Of a DNA stretch of 64,000 nucleotides, positions 51,275 to 60,339 are shown piece after piece. The position numbers and the translations under genes are program-made. The stretch covers positions 1,172,501-1,236,500 of the forward strand of contig NZ_RWJF01000001.1 of NCBI RefSeq assembly GCF_003970925.1, in the 5' to 3' direction. Under the pieces are notes generated by a model, which was not told where the DNA came from, made no database searches, and saw only the letters and a program-made list of their open reading frames with translations. The stretch is from Sphingomonas ginkgonis (GTDB taxonomy: Bacteria > Pseudomonadota > Alphaproteobacteria > Sphingomonadales > Sphingomonadaceae). Position 1 is the first letter of the stretch. The number at the start of each line of letters is the position of its first letter.

Positions 51275-52522
51275 ATGGCATCGCGGGGCGAGCATTTGGT
51301 GCGGGCGGACCGCGGCTTCGCGACCGGTGGCGGTCTGCTCTCGCGCGCCGTCGCGCCGAGCTTCGCGCGGGTCCTCGACCGGGTCGATGCCGGCCTCGCG
51401 GAGGGCGGGATCCATGCCACGCTCCCGAGCGGGGAGCGGCGCGACCTCGGCTTCCGCGCGCCGGGCCCGGTCGCGGTGGTGCAGCTCGCCAGCTGGATGG
51501 CGCTCGTCCGCCTCGCGATCTCGGGCAGCGTAGGCTGGTACAAGGCGTGGGAGCGCGGCGAGTGGAGCTCGCCCGACCCGGTGCCGCTGTTCGACCTCTT
51601 CATGCGCAACGCCGCGAGCCTCGGCGGCACCGCCCGCGCCAAGGGCCCCGCCCGCTGGGTCAACCGGCTCGCCCATGGCTTGCGCGACAATGGACGGGTC
51701 CGCGCGCGCGAGAACATCGCCGCGCACTACGATCTCGGCAACGACTTCTACGCCGCCTGGCTCGACCCGACGATGAGCTATTCGAGCGCGCTGTTCGCCG
51801 ACCCGGCCGAACCGCTCGCGGCGGCCCAGCTGCGCAAGGTTCATGCGCTACTTGACCGGCTCGAGCTCCGGCCCGGCGACCGGCTGCTCGAGATCGGCTG
51901 CGGCTGGGGCACGCTCGCGATCGAGGCCGCAAAGCGCGGCGTCCGCGTCGTCGGACTGACCTTGTCTGCCGAGCAGAAAGGTTGGGCCGATCGAACCATT
52001 GCCAATGCGCAACTGCAGGATCGTATCGAGATCCGCCTGCAGGATTATCGCGACATTCGCGAACCCTTCGATACGGTCGCCAGCGTCGAGATGGTCGAGG
52101 CGGTCGGCGAGCGCTGGTGGCCCGCCTACCTCGAGGCGATCGCCGGCGCGCTTCGCCCCGGTGGCCGCGCCGCGCTCCAGTTCATCTCGATCCGTCCCGA
52201 GCTGTTCGAACGCTACGCGGCGAGCGCGGACTTCATCCAGGCCTATATCTTCCCAGGCGGGATGCTTCTCGACGAGCCGCGGTTCCAGTCGCTGGCGGCA
52301 CGGCGCGGGCTGAGCTGGGAGGACCGCCACGGCTTCGGCCTCAACTATGCCGAGACGCTCCGCCGCTGGCGCGCCAGCTACGATGCGGCGACGGCGGATG
52401 GCCGGCTCGCCGGCTTTGGCGACGACTTCCACCGCCTGTGGCGCTACTATCTCATGTACTGCGAGGGCGGCTTCCGCGGCCAGGGGATCGACGTCGCTCA
52501 GGTGACGCTGCGCAAGGCCTGA
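51275..52522 (+). CDS. cyclopropane-fatty-acyl-phospholipid synthase family protein
   Basis: A 415-residue enzyme of the Cfa/mycolic-acid cyclopropane synthase family. ENIAAHYDLGNDFYAAWLD and MSYSSALF are hallmark segments; the SAM motif is LLEIGCGWGTLAIEAAKRG and VASVEMVEAVGERWWPAYL follows. The ~130-residue N-terminal domain is also as in Cfa. It methylenates or methylates unsaturated phospholipid acyl chains at the membrane. Adjacency to photolyase is frequent in proteobacteria and suggests a stress-response set. Confidence 0.92.
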   Translation: MASRGEHLVRADRGFATGGGLLSRAVAPSFARVLDRVDAGLAEGGIHATLPSGERRDLGFRAPGPVAVVQLASWMALVRLAISGSVGWYKAWERGEWSSPDPVPLFDLFMRNAASLGGTARAKGPARWVNRLAHGLRDNGRVRARENIAAHYDLGNDFYAAWLDPTMSYSSALFADPAEPLAAAQLRKVHALLDRLELRPGDRLLEIGCGWGTLAIEAAKRGVRVVGLTLSAEQKGWADRTIANAQLQDRIEIRLQDYRDIREPFDTVASVEMVEAVGERWWPAYLEAIAGALRPGGRAALQFISIRPELFERYAASADFIQAYIFPGGMLLDEPRFQSLAARRGLSWEDRHGFGLNYAETLRRWRASYDAATADGRLAGFGDDFHRLWRYYLMYCEGGFRGQGIDVAQVTLRKA

Positions 52523-52559
52523 CCGGAACGCGCGCGGCGCTGGACGGTTCGCCCCTGCA

Positions 52560-53606
52560 ATGGACCATGACAACGCCGTGAGCGACGCCTCCTTCATCCG
52601 CCGGACCCTGATCGTCATCGGTCTGCTCGCGCTGACCTTCCTGGTCTGGCAGCTGCGCGACATCCTGCTGATGATCTTCGGCGCGGTCGTCATCGCCGCG
52701 CTGTTCCGCTCGCTGGCGGACACGATCCGCCGCTTCGTCCCCGTCGGCGGCAGCGCCGCGCTCGTTATCTCCGTACTGCTGGTGCTTGGCATCGTGATCG
52801 GGGCCGGGTTCCTGTTCGGCGCGCAGGTGGTCAGCCAAGCCGAGACGCTGCGGGCGGCCATCCCGCAGGCGTGGCAGGCGGTGCAGAGCCGGCTCTCGCA
52901 CTACGGCATCGAAGTGCCGCTGCAGAACCTCACCGGCGGCGGCGCTACCGGCGGAGTGATGAGCAAGGTCACCAGCTTCCTCATGTCACTGAGCGGCGGC
53001 TTCACCGACACGTTGCTGATCGTGGTCGGCGGCATTTTCCTCGCCAACCAGCCGCGCTTCTACCAAGAAGGCGCGCTCAAGCTCATCCCCGAAGGCAAGC
53101 GGAGAATCGCGCAGCAGAGCTTCGAGGACAGCGGCCGCGCGCTTCGGCTGTGGCTTAAGGCGCAGCTGATTGCCATGTTGCTGATCGGGCTGCTCACCAC
53201 TTTAGGCCTGTGGCTGCTCGGCGTGCCGAGCTTCCTCGCGCTCGGCCTGCTGGCGGGACTGCTCGAGTTCATCCCCTTCGCCGGCCCGATCCTGTCGGCC
53301 ATTCCCGGCATCCTTCTCTCCTTCGCAATCAGCCCCGAGCTCGCGCTGTGGACGCTGCTGCTCTACGTCGGCATCCAGAACATCGAAGGCTATGCGATCC
53401 AGCCGATGATCCAGCAGTGGGCGGTCGAGCTGCCCGGCTTCATCCTCCTCTTCTCGCTGCTCGCAGCCGGCGCCTTGTTCGGGCCGATGGGGATCGTCTT
53501 CGCCGCCCCGCTCACCGTCGTGATCTACGTGATGGTGAAGCGCCTCTACGTTCAGGAGGCGCTGGATACTCCGACGCCGATTCCGGGCGAGGGGAAGGCG
53601 GGCTAG
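52560..53606 (+). CDS. AI-2E/PerM family membrane transporter
   Basis: A 348-residue protein with about seven to eight transmembrane helices in the PerM arrangement: two N-terminal helices, a Gln-rich periplasmic segment (AIPQAWQAVQSRLSHYGIE) and a C-terminal helical bundle with LEFIPFAGPILSAIPGIL and EGYAIQPMIQQWAVELP, both family signatures. Substrates vary (AI-2 export, Na+/H+ exchange) and cannot be assigned. The ATG is 37 bases after the cfa-like stop. Confidence 0.92.
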   Translation: MDHDNAVSDASFIRRTLIVIGLLALTFLVWQLRDILLMIFGAVVIAALFRSLADTIRRFVPVGGSAALVISVLLVLGIVIGAGFLFGAQVVSQAETLRAAIPQAWQAVQSRLSHYGIEVPLQNLTGGGATGGVMSKVTSFLMSLSGGFTDTLLIVVGGIFLANQPRFYQEGALKLIPEGKRRIAQQSFEDSGRALRLWLKAQLIAMLLIGLLTTLGLWLLGVPSFLALGLLAGLLEFIPFAGPILSAIPGILLSFAISPELALWTLLLYVGIQNIEGYAIQPMIQQWAVELPGFILLFSLLAAGALFGPMGIVFAAPLTVVIYVMVKRLYVQEALDTPTPIPGEGKAG

Positions 53607-53639
53607 CGACGCCTGCCAGCAGCGGCTAGCCGGGGCGAC

Positions 53640-53879
53640 ATGCATGCGGGCCGCTTCCTCATCCTTCGCCATGGCGAGACGGTCTATGGAGCGGCCACGC
53701 ACCTGGTCGTCATGCACGGCATCTCGAGCAGGGTGCTGCGCGGGCTTCTCACCGGCCGTACGCCCATTGAGCACTACGGAGCGCCGATCGCGCCGAAGCT
53801 GGCACAAGGGTCGGTGTCGCTGAAAGAGAACGGCGTGGAACGGATCGTGCTAAACGCGGCGGGCGGACTGCACGCCTGA
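53640..53879 (+). pseudogene. internally deleted histidine-phosphatase (phosphoglycerate-mutase-like) remnant
   Basis: A 79-residue open frame. It opens RFLILRHGETVY, the phosphatase active-site strand with the RHG motif, then jumps directly to HLVVMHGISSRVLRGLLTG and PIAPKLAQGSVSL, which in intact enzymes of about 180-200 residues belong near the C-terminus and carry the second catalytic His. About 100 residues are missing with the frame preserved. Without the middle the fold cannot form normally, so it is probably a deletion scar; a short functional peptide is less likely. Confidence 0.75.
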
Positions 53880-53891
53880 CCGCCGCCGCGC

Positions 53892-54929
53892 TCAGGCGAT
53901 TGCTGCCTCGAGCGTCGCGCGGACACCGCGATGGCTGCGGTCATATTCGACCGGGCCGCCGAGCGACTTGGCCATGGCGGTGATCAGCCGCGTCCCGAGC
54001 CCGGTTCCGGTCGGCGCCGTACCCAACTCGATCCCGCGCCCGTCGTCCTCGACGCACAGTCGGAAATGCTGCTCGCCGGTGCGTCCGAAATTCACCCGGA
54101 TCTCGCCGGCGTCATCGGGCGAATAGGCATATTTGCAGGCGTTGCTGACCAACTCGTTGACGATCACGCCGAGGCTCAGCGCCTTGTCGGCCTCGAGCTG
54201 GAGCGGCTCGGCGGTCAGGCGAATGTGGCGCGGCGCGTGACTGCTCGACCAGGTCTCCTCCAGCTCGGCGACCAGCGCGGCAAGATATTCGTCCATCGCG
54301 ACCGACTGCACGTCGCTGCTGGCGTAGAGACGGCGGTGGACCTGCGCGATCGCCTGGATCCGCCGCTCGGTATCGTCGAGCGCGTCGCGCGCCAGTCCCT
54401 CGGGCAGCAGCCGAGCCTGCATGCCGACCATTGTCCCGGCGAGCTGGAGCGAGTTGGCGACACGGTGATTGACCTCGCGCAGCAGCGTCTCGAGCCGCAG
54501 GTTGGACGCGACCAGCGCCTCCTCCGCCTCGGCCTTGGCGCGTTCGAGCCGGAGCGTCGCGAGCGCATGCGAGAAGGCCCGCTCGAGCAGGTCGACGAAA
54601 TCGTCACCGACGGACTTCACGACATATTCCGCGGCGCCCGCCTTGAGCGCGGCGACCGCGACGCTGCTCTCTTCCGAACCGGTGACGTAGACGACTGGCG
54701 GCCCGTCCGGCAACGCGCGCAAGGCCTGGAGCGTCTCCAGCCCATCCATCCCGGGCATGTAATGGTCGACTGCGATCAGGTCGAACCCGCCCTCGCGGGC
54801 CCGCGCGACCCCGTCGTCGCCGGTGGCGGCCGTGACCACCGTGTGCCCGCGGCGGCCGAGCAGCTTCTCCACCAGGCGACGGAGCCCGGCGTCGTCATCG
54901 ATGTAGAGAATGCGGCGCGGCTGCTGCAT
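53892..54929 (-). CDS. receiver-HWE/HisKA_2 hybrid histidine kinase
   Basis: A 345-residue cytoplasmic protein. Residues 1-120 are a receiver domain (YIDDD acidic pocket, phospho-acceptor D55, K105). A short helix leads to a HisKA_2/HWE kinase core with H155 in REVNHRVANSLQL and an ATP site including NELVSNACKYAYSP and DDGRGIELG. Phosphorylation of the receiver probably controls the kinase, as in general-stress or light-response relays of alphaproteobacteria. Its ATG overlaps the stop of the response regulator upstream by one base. Confidence 0.92.
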   Translation of the reverse strand: MQQPRRILYIDDDAGLRRLVEKLLGRRGHTVVTAATGDDGVARAREGGFDLIAVDHYMPGMDGLETLQALRALPDGPPVVYVTGSEESSVAVAALKAGAAEYVVKSVGDDFVDLLERAFSHALATLRLERAKAEAEEALVASNLRLETLLREVNHRVANSLQLAGTMVGMQARLLPEGLARDALDDTERRIQAIAQVHRRLYASSDVQSVAMDEYLAALVAELEETWSSSHAPRHIRLTAEPLQLEADKALSLGVIVNELVSNACKYAYSPDDAGEIRVNFGRTGEQHFRLCVEDDGRGIELGTAPTGTGLGTRLITAMAKSLGGPVEYDRSHRGVRATLEAAIA

Positions 54930-55369
54930 CAGGCGTCGATGTCCGGAACCTGGATGACGGAGAGAAACAGGCCGAGCTGGCGGATCGCGTCGGCGAAGCT
55001 CTCGTAGTTCACGGGCTTGGTGATGTAGACGTTGCAGCCGAGGTCGTAGCAGCGCTGGATCTCGACCTTGTCGTCGGTTGTCGTCAGCACCACCACCGGG
55101 GTCCGATGCAGCGCGGAGTCGCTCTTGACCCGTTGTAGGATGTCGGTCCCGCTCATGTCCGGCAGGTTGAGGTCGAGCAGCACCAGCGCCGGCCCGTTTT
55201 TCGCCGGGCCTTCCGGATGGTTGAACAAATATTCGACCGCGCTGGTACCATCGGTGAAGTGGCAGATGGGGTTGTTGATCCCGGCGCGACGAATGTTCTT
55301 CTCGATCAGGCGCGCATGTCCCTCGTCGTCCTCGATCATGACGATGTTGACCGGCCGATGGCTATTCAC
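54929..55369 (-). CDS. single-domain response regulator, Rcp1-like
   Basis: A 146-residue receiver-only protein: acidic pocket MIEDDEGHARLIEKN, phospho-acceptor D66 in LVLLDLNLPDMSG, VVVLTTTDD and switch KPVNYESF. This is the Rcp1 type usually partnered with phytochrome or CHASE-type kinases. It lies between two kinase genes with overlaps at both ends, so it probably shuttles phosphate from the membrane kinase at 55366 to downstream partners. No output domain. Confidence 0.94.
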   Translation of the reverse strand: MNSHRPVNIVMIEDDEGHARLIEKNIRRAGINNPICHFTDGTSAVEYLFNHPEGPAKNGPALVLLDLNLPDMSGTDILQRVKSDSALHRTPVVVLTTTDDKVEIQRCYDLGCNVYITKPVNYESFADAIRQLGLFLSVIQVPDIDA

Positions 55370-56856
55370 TTCTTGTCCCCCTCATCCTTGAACTCGGCCG
55401 GCAGGCGCACCGTGAAGGTCGACCCGCGGCCCAGCTCGGAATTCACGTCGATCAGTCCGCCCAGCCGGTATATGAGTGCCCGCACATGGGCCAGCCCGAT
55501 GCCTTCGCCCGCCTGGTCCTGCTGGCCCGAGCGGCGGAACAGGTCGAAAATCCGGCTATGGTCTCGTGGATCGATCCCGCGGCCATTGTCCTCCACCTCG
55601 TAGATCAGCCTCTCGCGCTCCCGTCGACCCCACACCACGATCCTCGGCGCGCGCTCTTGATCGGAATATTTCACCGCATTTTCAAGGAGGTTGGAAAAAA
55701 TCTGTTCGATGGCGATACGATCGCTGACGAGGTCCGGAAGAGGCGCCTCGATCCTCACCTCGGCCTCCTTTGCGGCGAGCCGCTGCTCGAGGCTGGCGAC
55801 GATCTCGCTCATCACCGCATCCATCGCCAGCGGCTGCGGCGACAGGTTGCGCCGGCCTTCGCGCGACAGCTTGAGGATGGCGTTGATCAGCCGGTCCATC
55901 TTCTGGGTGGACGAGCGAATGAAGCCGATGGCCTCGGGCAGATCCTCGCGGGCGAAGCGGACGTCTTCGGTCAGCAACTGCGGAGCCTCCTGCTCGGCAC
56001 GCTCGACAAGTCCGCCGATTGCCTTGTTGGCCTGCTCGAGCTCGGCCGTGAAACCCAGCACGTTGACCAGCGGTGAACGCAGGTCGTGGCTGACGATGTA
56101 GGCGAAGCGCTGGATCTCTTCGTTGGCGCGGGTGAGGTCGGCGGTCCGCCGCCCCACCTCGCCCTCGAGATCGGCATTGAGCAGGTTCAGCCGGTCGCGG
56201 GTGCGCGTCAGGTCTCGCGTGTAGCGGCGGACGATCACGAACGTGGCCGCGCCGAGGACCATCATCAGCAGGCCGAGCAGCGCGAGGATGAGGTTGAGCT
56301 GATTGCGGCGCTCCTGCTCGACCGCCTGTCGCTGCACCAGAAGCCGGTTTTCGGCATCCTCGATCTGCGCCTCCAGCGCGCGGATTTGGTCGATCTGGCG
56401 AACCTTCACCCGTTCGGCGAATTCCTCCCGTGCGCCGGCGAGGTCTCCCGCGACCGCGCGTCGCAGCATGTCGATGTCAGTCGCCAGCTGGTCGGCCATC
56501 TTGGCGCGAAGGAGGGCGATCTGCCGCTGCTGCCCGGGATTGTCCTGGGTCAGCTCCTTCAGCCGGTCGACGCCGGGCAGCACCAGGCCGGCGTTGCGAT
56601 GCGCGGTGACCACACGCAGCGGGCTCGGGGCGAGCAGATAGCCGCGGGTCGCGGTCTCGGTCCGCTCGATCGCCAGCGCCGTGCGGTTGAGCGTATCCTT
56701 GACCTGGTAGGTGTGGCGGACCCAGCCGGTGGCCCGCTGACTGCTGCTGGAACTCGCCAGCACGGTCACGAAGGCAATGATCAGCAGGAGGAAGCCGGCG
56801 AGCAGCCCGACGAGCGCGAGCCGGTTGAACAGACGGTCGTTGAGCCGGTCGAGCAA
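55366..56856 (-). CDS. CHASE3-domain sensor histidine kinase
   Basis: A 496-residue inner-membrane kinase. TM helices at about 12-35 and 188-210 bracket a helical periplasmic CHASE3 domain; a linker helix follows, then HisKA with phospho-acceptor H257 in AYIVSHDLRSPLVNVLGF and an HATPase domain (IFSNLLENAVKYSD, EVEDNGRGIDP, GEGIGLAHVRAL). No ATG fits: the start is probably TTG 56856, eight bases after AGGGGGA, which puts TM1 at the N-terminus. The open frame to 57036 lacks typical sequence. Its stop overlaps the response regulator. Confidence 0.9.
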   Translation of the reverse strand: MLDRLNDRLFNRLALVGLLAGFLLLIIAFVTVLASSSSSQRATGWVRHTYQVKDTLNRTALAIERTETATRGYLLAPSPLRVVTAHRNAGLVLPGVDRLKELTQDNPGQQRQIALLRAKMADQLATDIDMLRRAVAGDLAGAREEFAERVKVRQIDQIRALEAQIEDAENRLLVQRQAVEQERRNQLNLILALLGLLMMVLGAATFVIVRRYTRDLTRTRDRLNLLNADLEGEVGRRTADLTRANEEIQRFAYIVSHDLRSPLVNVLGFTAELEQANKAIGGLVERAEQEAPQLLTEDVRFAREDLPEAIGFIRSSTQKMDRLINAILKLSREGRRNLSPQPLAMDAVMSEIVASLEQRLAAKEAEVRIEAPLPDLVSDRIAIEQIFSNLLENAVKYSDQERAPRIVVWGRRERERLIYEVEDNGRGIDPRDHSRIFDLFRRSGQQDQAGEGIGLAHVRALIYRLGGLIDVNSELGRGSTFTVRLPAEFKDEGDKK

Positions 56857-57078
56857 AGAAGAAGTCCCCCTGGTTCGCGCCCGAACCGCGCCGGGACGGA
56901 AGGGTTCCGGACCGGGCGGGCAGCAACGATTTCGTCCCGAATATGCGCAGCTTGCGGGATTGGCCATCCGTTGCGCTGCGCATTTCGCGCCGGGTCGGCC
57001 GCGTTGCGGAGCAGACTTCATCCATAATGAAGGCATGATTTACCATCGCGTGACCAACAGCTCGCTAAACCGTGGTTG

Positions 57079-57597
57079 ATGAATCCCCAGGCGTCCGACG
57101 CTCGCGGCTTTCCGCGCACCAGCATGTTCGTCGGCGCGACCCTGCGCCGCGGTGAGGCGACGACGCCGGTCAAGCTCCGCAACATGTCGGAAAGCGGCGT
57201 GATGATCGAAGGGGTGGAAGGGCTCGCGGTCGGATCGGAAATCAACATCCAGCGTGGTCGGCTTGCGGCGGTCGGAACGGTGGTCTGGTCGGCCGGACGT
57301 CAGACCGGCGTTCGCTTCCGCTACCCGGAGCGGGTCGACATCTGGCTGAAGCCGATTGGGTCGGTCCAGCAGCACCAGGTTGACGAAGTGATCCGGCAGT
57401 GGCGCGCGGGGGAGGGGGAATCCGTTCCCTTCGTCCATGCAACGCCGGCCGTGACCCAGGCGCGGGTGCCCGAGATCATCCGCCTGCTCAGCGAACTGGA
57501 GGATGCGCTGACTGCCGACGTCCTGGTGCTCGCCCAGCATGGTGACAAGCTGCAGAACCTTGATCTGGCATTACAGCTGCTGCGCCAGCTGCGCTGA
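57079..57597 (+). CDS. PilZ-domain protein
   Basis: A 172-residue protein. RRGEATTPVKLRNMSESGVM has the basic residues and (D/N)xSxxG-type motif (NMSESG) of c-di-GMP-binding PilZ domains, and GTVVWSAGRQTGVRFRYPE completes the barrel. The canonical RxxxR arginines are only partly met, so c-di-GMP binding is uncertain. The C-terminal ~70 residues are helical. It is divergent from the CHASE3 kinase, 220 bases away, and overlaps the next convergent gene by 27 bases. Confidence 0.78.
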   Translation: MNPQASDARGFPRTSMFVGATLRRGEATTPVKLRNMSESGVMIEGVEGLAVGSEINIQRGRLAAVGTVVWSAGRQTGVRFRYPERVDIWLKPIGSVQQHQVDEVIRQWRAGEGESVPFVHATPAVTQARVPEIIRLLSELEDALTADVLVLAQHGDKLQNLDLALQLLRQLR

Positions 57598-58065
57598 GGG
57601 GCCGGTCCCGAAGGGCAGGATCGTTTCCAGTTCCGCGAGGAGCGGCAGGTCGTCGCGCCGTGGACCGTGGCGGAGGAGGAAGGCGTGGCGGACGATCTCC
57701 GCCTGCTGCTCCAGTCCGTAGCGCCCGAACGGCCGATCGACCTCGGGCTTGTAGCCATAGCGGCAAAAGGGATGGCGCATCAGCGGCAGGTAAAAACGCC
57801 CGCGCTGCTGCGCCTGCAGCACATGGGTCAGCTCGTGCATGACCAGTCCCTGGTGGCCGAGCGGCGCGGTCGAGAAATCCTTGGCCCAGAGCGGATTGTC
57901 GGGATGGAAGTGGATGGATCCGGTCGGGGCCATGATGACATCGCGCGGCTGGAATGGCCACCATTTGCCGCGCACGATCCGCACCGCGTCGAGATCGAGC
58001 GCGTCGCCGAACAGCGAGGCCGCCATTGCCCGCTCGCCGACCGTCAGGGAACGGCTGATCGTCAC
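57571..58065 (-). CDS. HELTH-motif protein ('vgr-related')
   Basis: A 164-residue protein beginning at GTG 58065. VMHELTHVLQAQQRG contains a HExxH zinc-protease-type motif; IHFHPDNPLWAKDF and EQQAEIVRHAFLLRHG follow, where an acidic third ligand could lie. No signal peptide. Similar proteins in sphingomonads carry the uninformative label 'vgr related protein'. Protease activity is a guess from the motif. It starts 16 bases after the dcd stop and may be cotranscribed. Confidence 0.65.
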   Translation of the reverse strand: MTISRSLTVGERAMAASLFGDALDLDAVRIVRGKWWPFQPRDVIMAPTGSIHFHPDNPLWAKDFSTAPLGHQGLVMHELTHVLQAQQRGRFYLPLMRHPFCRYGYKPEVDRPFGRYGLEQQAEIVRHAFLLRHGPRRDDLPLLAELETILPFGTGPSAQLAQQL

Positions 58066-58081
58066 TGGCGCCGGAGCGGGG

Positions 58082-58636
58082 CTAGAGCCGCGGCAGGGTC
58101 ACGCCGCGCTGGCCCATATATTTGCCGGCTCGGTCGGCATAGCTGGTTTCGCACGGCTCGTTGCCCTTGAGAAACAGGAACTGACAGGCGCCCTCGTTCG
58201 CGTAGATCTTGGCCGGCAGCGGCGTGGTGTTGGAGAACTCCAGCGTGACATGGCCTTCCCACCCGGGTTCCAACGGCGTGACGTTCACGATGATCCCGCA
58301 GCGCGCATAGGTCGACTTGCCGAGGCAGATGACCAGCACATCGCGAGGAACCCGGAAATACTCGACGGTTCGCGCCAGTGCGAAGCTGTTGGGCGGAATA
58401 ATGCACACGTCCGTCTTGCGGTCGACGAAGCTGTTGGAGGCGAAATCCTTGGGGTCGACCACCGCATTGTCGACGTTGGTGAAGATCTTGAACTCCTCCG
58501 CGACCCGTGCGTCGTAGCCATAGCTGGACAGGCCGTAGCTGATGCAGCCCTCGCGTCGCTGCGCCTCCACAAATGGCTCAATCATGCCGTTTTCCAGCGC
58601 CTGCTCGCGAATCCAGCGATCGGACAAGATGCTCAT
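58082..58636 (-). CDS. dcd: dCTP deaminase
   Basis: A 184-residue enzyme deaminating dCTP to dUTP for thymidylate synthesis. Family landmarks: [22 protein letters not shown] (two parts: [11 protein letters not shown] and NGMIEPF), [37 protein letters not shown] and [19 protein letters not shown] with the catalytic Glu. Homotrimeric in E. coli. Typical length. It is divergent from dnaB across a 191-base gap. Confidence 0.96.
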   Translation of the reverse strand: MSILSDRWIREQALENGMIEPFVEAQRREGCISYGLSSYGYDARVAEEFKIFTNVDNAVVDPKDFASNSFVDRKTDVCIIPPNSFALARTVEYFRVPRDVLVICLGKSTYARCGIIVNVTPLEPGWEGHVTLEFSNTTPLPAKIYANEGACQFLFLKGNEPCETSYADRAGKYMGQRGVTLPRL

Positions 58637-58752
58637 TCGAGCTGGCTAGCGGGCACTGCCGCCAGCGTCACCCGCACGATGCACGGCCCGCCGCTTTTCT
58701 GTGGATTGCACATTGGCGGTTTTGGCGAGCCTTGCGCCCCTTATCGACAGAG

Positions 58753-58761
58753 TTTTCCACA
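58753..58761 (+). promoter_or_regulatory. DnaA-box-like site upstream of dnaB
   Basis: TTTTCCACA matches the relaxed DnaA box TTWTNCACA, 67 bases before the dnaB ATG. A single site of this degeneracy can occur by chance, and no second matching site lies in the gap (TGTGGATTG nearby deviates at two bases). Confidence 0.25.
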
Positions 58762-58827
58762 TTGCTCTCCCGCTCGGTTCGTCGTGGCGGGCTGGAGCCG
58801 CCGCCATTCGGTGAGTAGGACAGGGGC

Positions 58828-60318
58828 ATGGCCGAGATCCTCCGACACCCCGGTGCGCCCGACGCGCCCGAGCCGCCGAGCGTCCCGCACAACATCGAGG
58901 CGGAAGCCGCGCTGCTGGGCGCGCTGATGATCGACAACCGGCTGGTCGAGGACGTGCAGCTGAGGCTCCGCGCCGACCATTTCTTCGAGCCGCTGCACGG
59001 GCGCATCTACGAAGCGATCCTGCGGATGACAGACCGCAACATGGTCGCAAACCCGGTCACGCTCCGCCCGATGTTCGAGGCGGACGAAGCGATGAAGGAG
59101 GTCGGCGGCCCCGGCTATCTCGCCCAGCTGACCGGCTCAGGCGCGGCGATCCTCGGCGCCCGCGATTTCGCCGCGCAGATCTACGACCTCGCGCTGCTGC
59201 GGGCGCTGATCGGGGTCGGCCGCGACCTAGTCGAGGGCGCGATGGACACCAGCGAGGAAGTCGCCCCGCTGACCCAGATCGAGCGCGCCGAGACCGAGCT
59301 CTACAAGGTCGCCGAGCAAGGCGGCGGCGAGGGCAAGGTCAAGGCCTTCGCCGAGGCGACCCGGATCGCCCTGCAAACCGCGGAGAAAGCGCTCAACTCG
59401 GGCGGTCACCTGTCGGGCATCACCACCGGTCTGGAATCGCTCAACGGGAAGATCGGCGGCATGCACCCGTCCGACCTGATGATCCTCGCCGGCCGCCCCG
59501 GCATGGGCAAGACCTCGCTTGCCACCAACATCGCCTTTGCCGCTGCGCAGCGTTTCCTCCGCGACCAGGAGGACGGGATCGCGGCCGAGAAGTCGGCCGG
59601 TGCTCCGACCGCCTTCTTCAGCCTGGAAATGAGCGCCGACCAGCTCGCCACCCGCGTGCTCGCCGAACAGTCGGGGATCAGCTCGGAAAACCTCCGCATG
59701 GGCAAGATCAGCCAGCAGGAGTTCCGCAATCTCGCCCGCGCCGCCGCCGAGCTGCAGAGCCTGCCGCTGTACATCGACGACACGCCCGGCCTGTCGATCG
59801 CCGCGCTTCGCGCCCGCGCCCGCCGGCTGAAGAGGCAGAAGGGCATCGGCTTCATCGTCGTCGACTATCTCCAACTCCTTTCGGGCACCGGCAAGGGCGG
59901 CGACAGCAACCGGGTCCAGGAAATCTCTGAGATCAGCCGCGGGCTGAAGCAGCTTGCCAAGGAGCTCGACCTGCCGGTGCTCGCCCTGTCGCAGCTCAGC
60001 CGCGCGGTGGAGCAGCGGGAGGATAAGCGTCCGCAGCTATCCGACCTGCGCGAGTCCGGCTCGATCGAGCAGGACGCCGACATGGTCTGGTTCGTCTATC
60101 GCGGCGACTATTACCTCCAGGCCAAGCAGCCGTCCGAAGACCATCCCGACTTCGCCGGATGGCAGGAGGAGATGCAACGCATTTACGGGCTCGCCGAGGT
60201 GATCGTCGCCAAGCAGCGCCACGGCGCGACCGGCAAAGTCCGGCTCAAGTTCGACAGCAACATCACCCGCTTCAGCGATCTCGCCGAGTCCGACTATCTG
60301 CCGGACATGCGCGACTAG
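58828..60318 (+). CDS. dnaB: replicative DNA helicase
   Basis: A 496-residue hexameric helicase that unwinds DNA at the replication fork. The N-terminal domain opens PHNIEAEAALLGALMIDNR. The RecA-like motor has Walker A GRPGMGKTS (222-230), FFSLEMSADQLATR, Walker B FIVVDYLQLLSG and LSQLSRAVEQREDKRPQLSD with the arginine finger region. No intein. The ATG follows GACAGGGGC. Confidence 0.97.
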   Translation: MAEILRHPGAPDAPEPPSVPHNIEAEAALLGALMIDNRLVEDVQLRLRADHFFEPLHGRIYEAILRMTDRNMVANPVTLRPMFEADEAMKEVGGPGYLAQLTGSGAAILGARDFAAQIYDLALLRALIGVGRDLVEGAMDTSEEVAPLTQIERAETELYKVAEQGGGEGKVKAFAEATRIALQTAEKALNSGGHLSGITTGLESLNGKIGGMHPSDLMILAGRPGMGKTSLATNIAFAAAQRFLRDQEDGIAAEKSAGAPTAFFSLEMSADQLATRVLAEQSGISSENLRMGKISQQEFRNLARAAAELQSLPLYIDDTPGLSIAALRARARRLKRQKGIGFIVVDYLQLLSGTGKGGDSNRVQEISEISRGLKQLAKELDLPVLALSQLSRAVEQREDKRPQLSDLRESGSIEQDADMVWFVYRGDYYLQAKQPSEDHPDFAGWQEEMQRIYGLAEVIVAKQRHGATGKVRLKFDSNITRFSDLAESDYLPDMRD

Positions 60319-60339
60319 GCCTCACCGGGGGGTGGGAGT

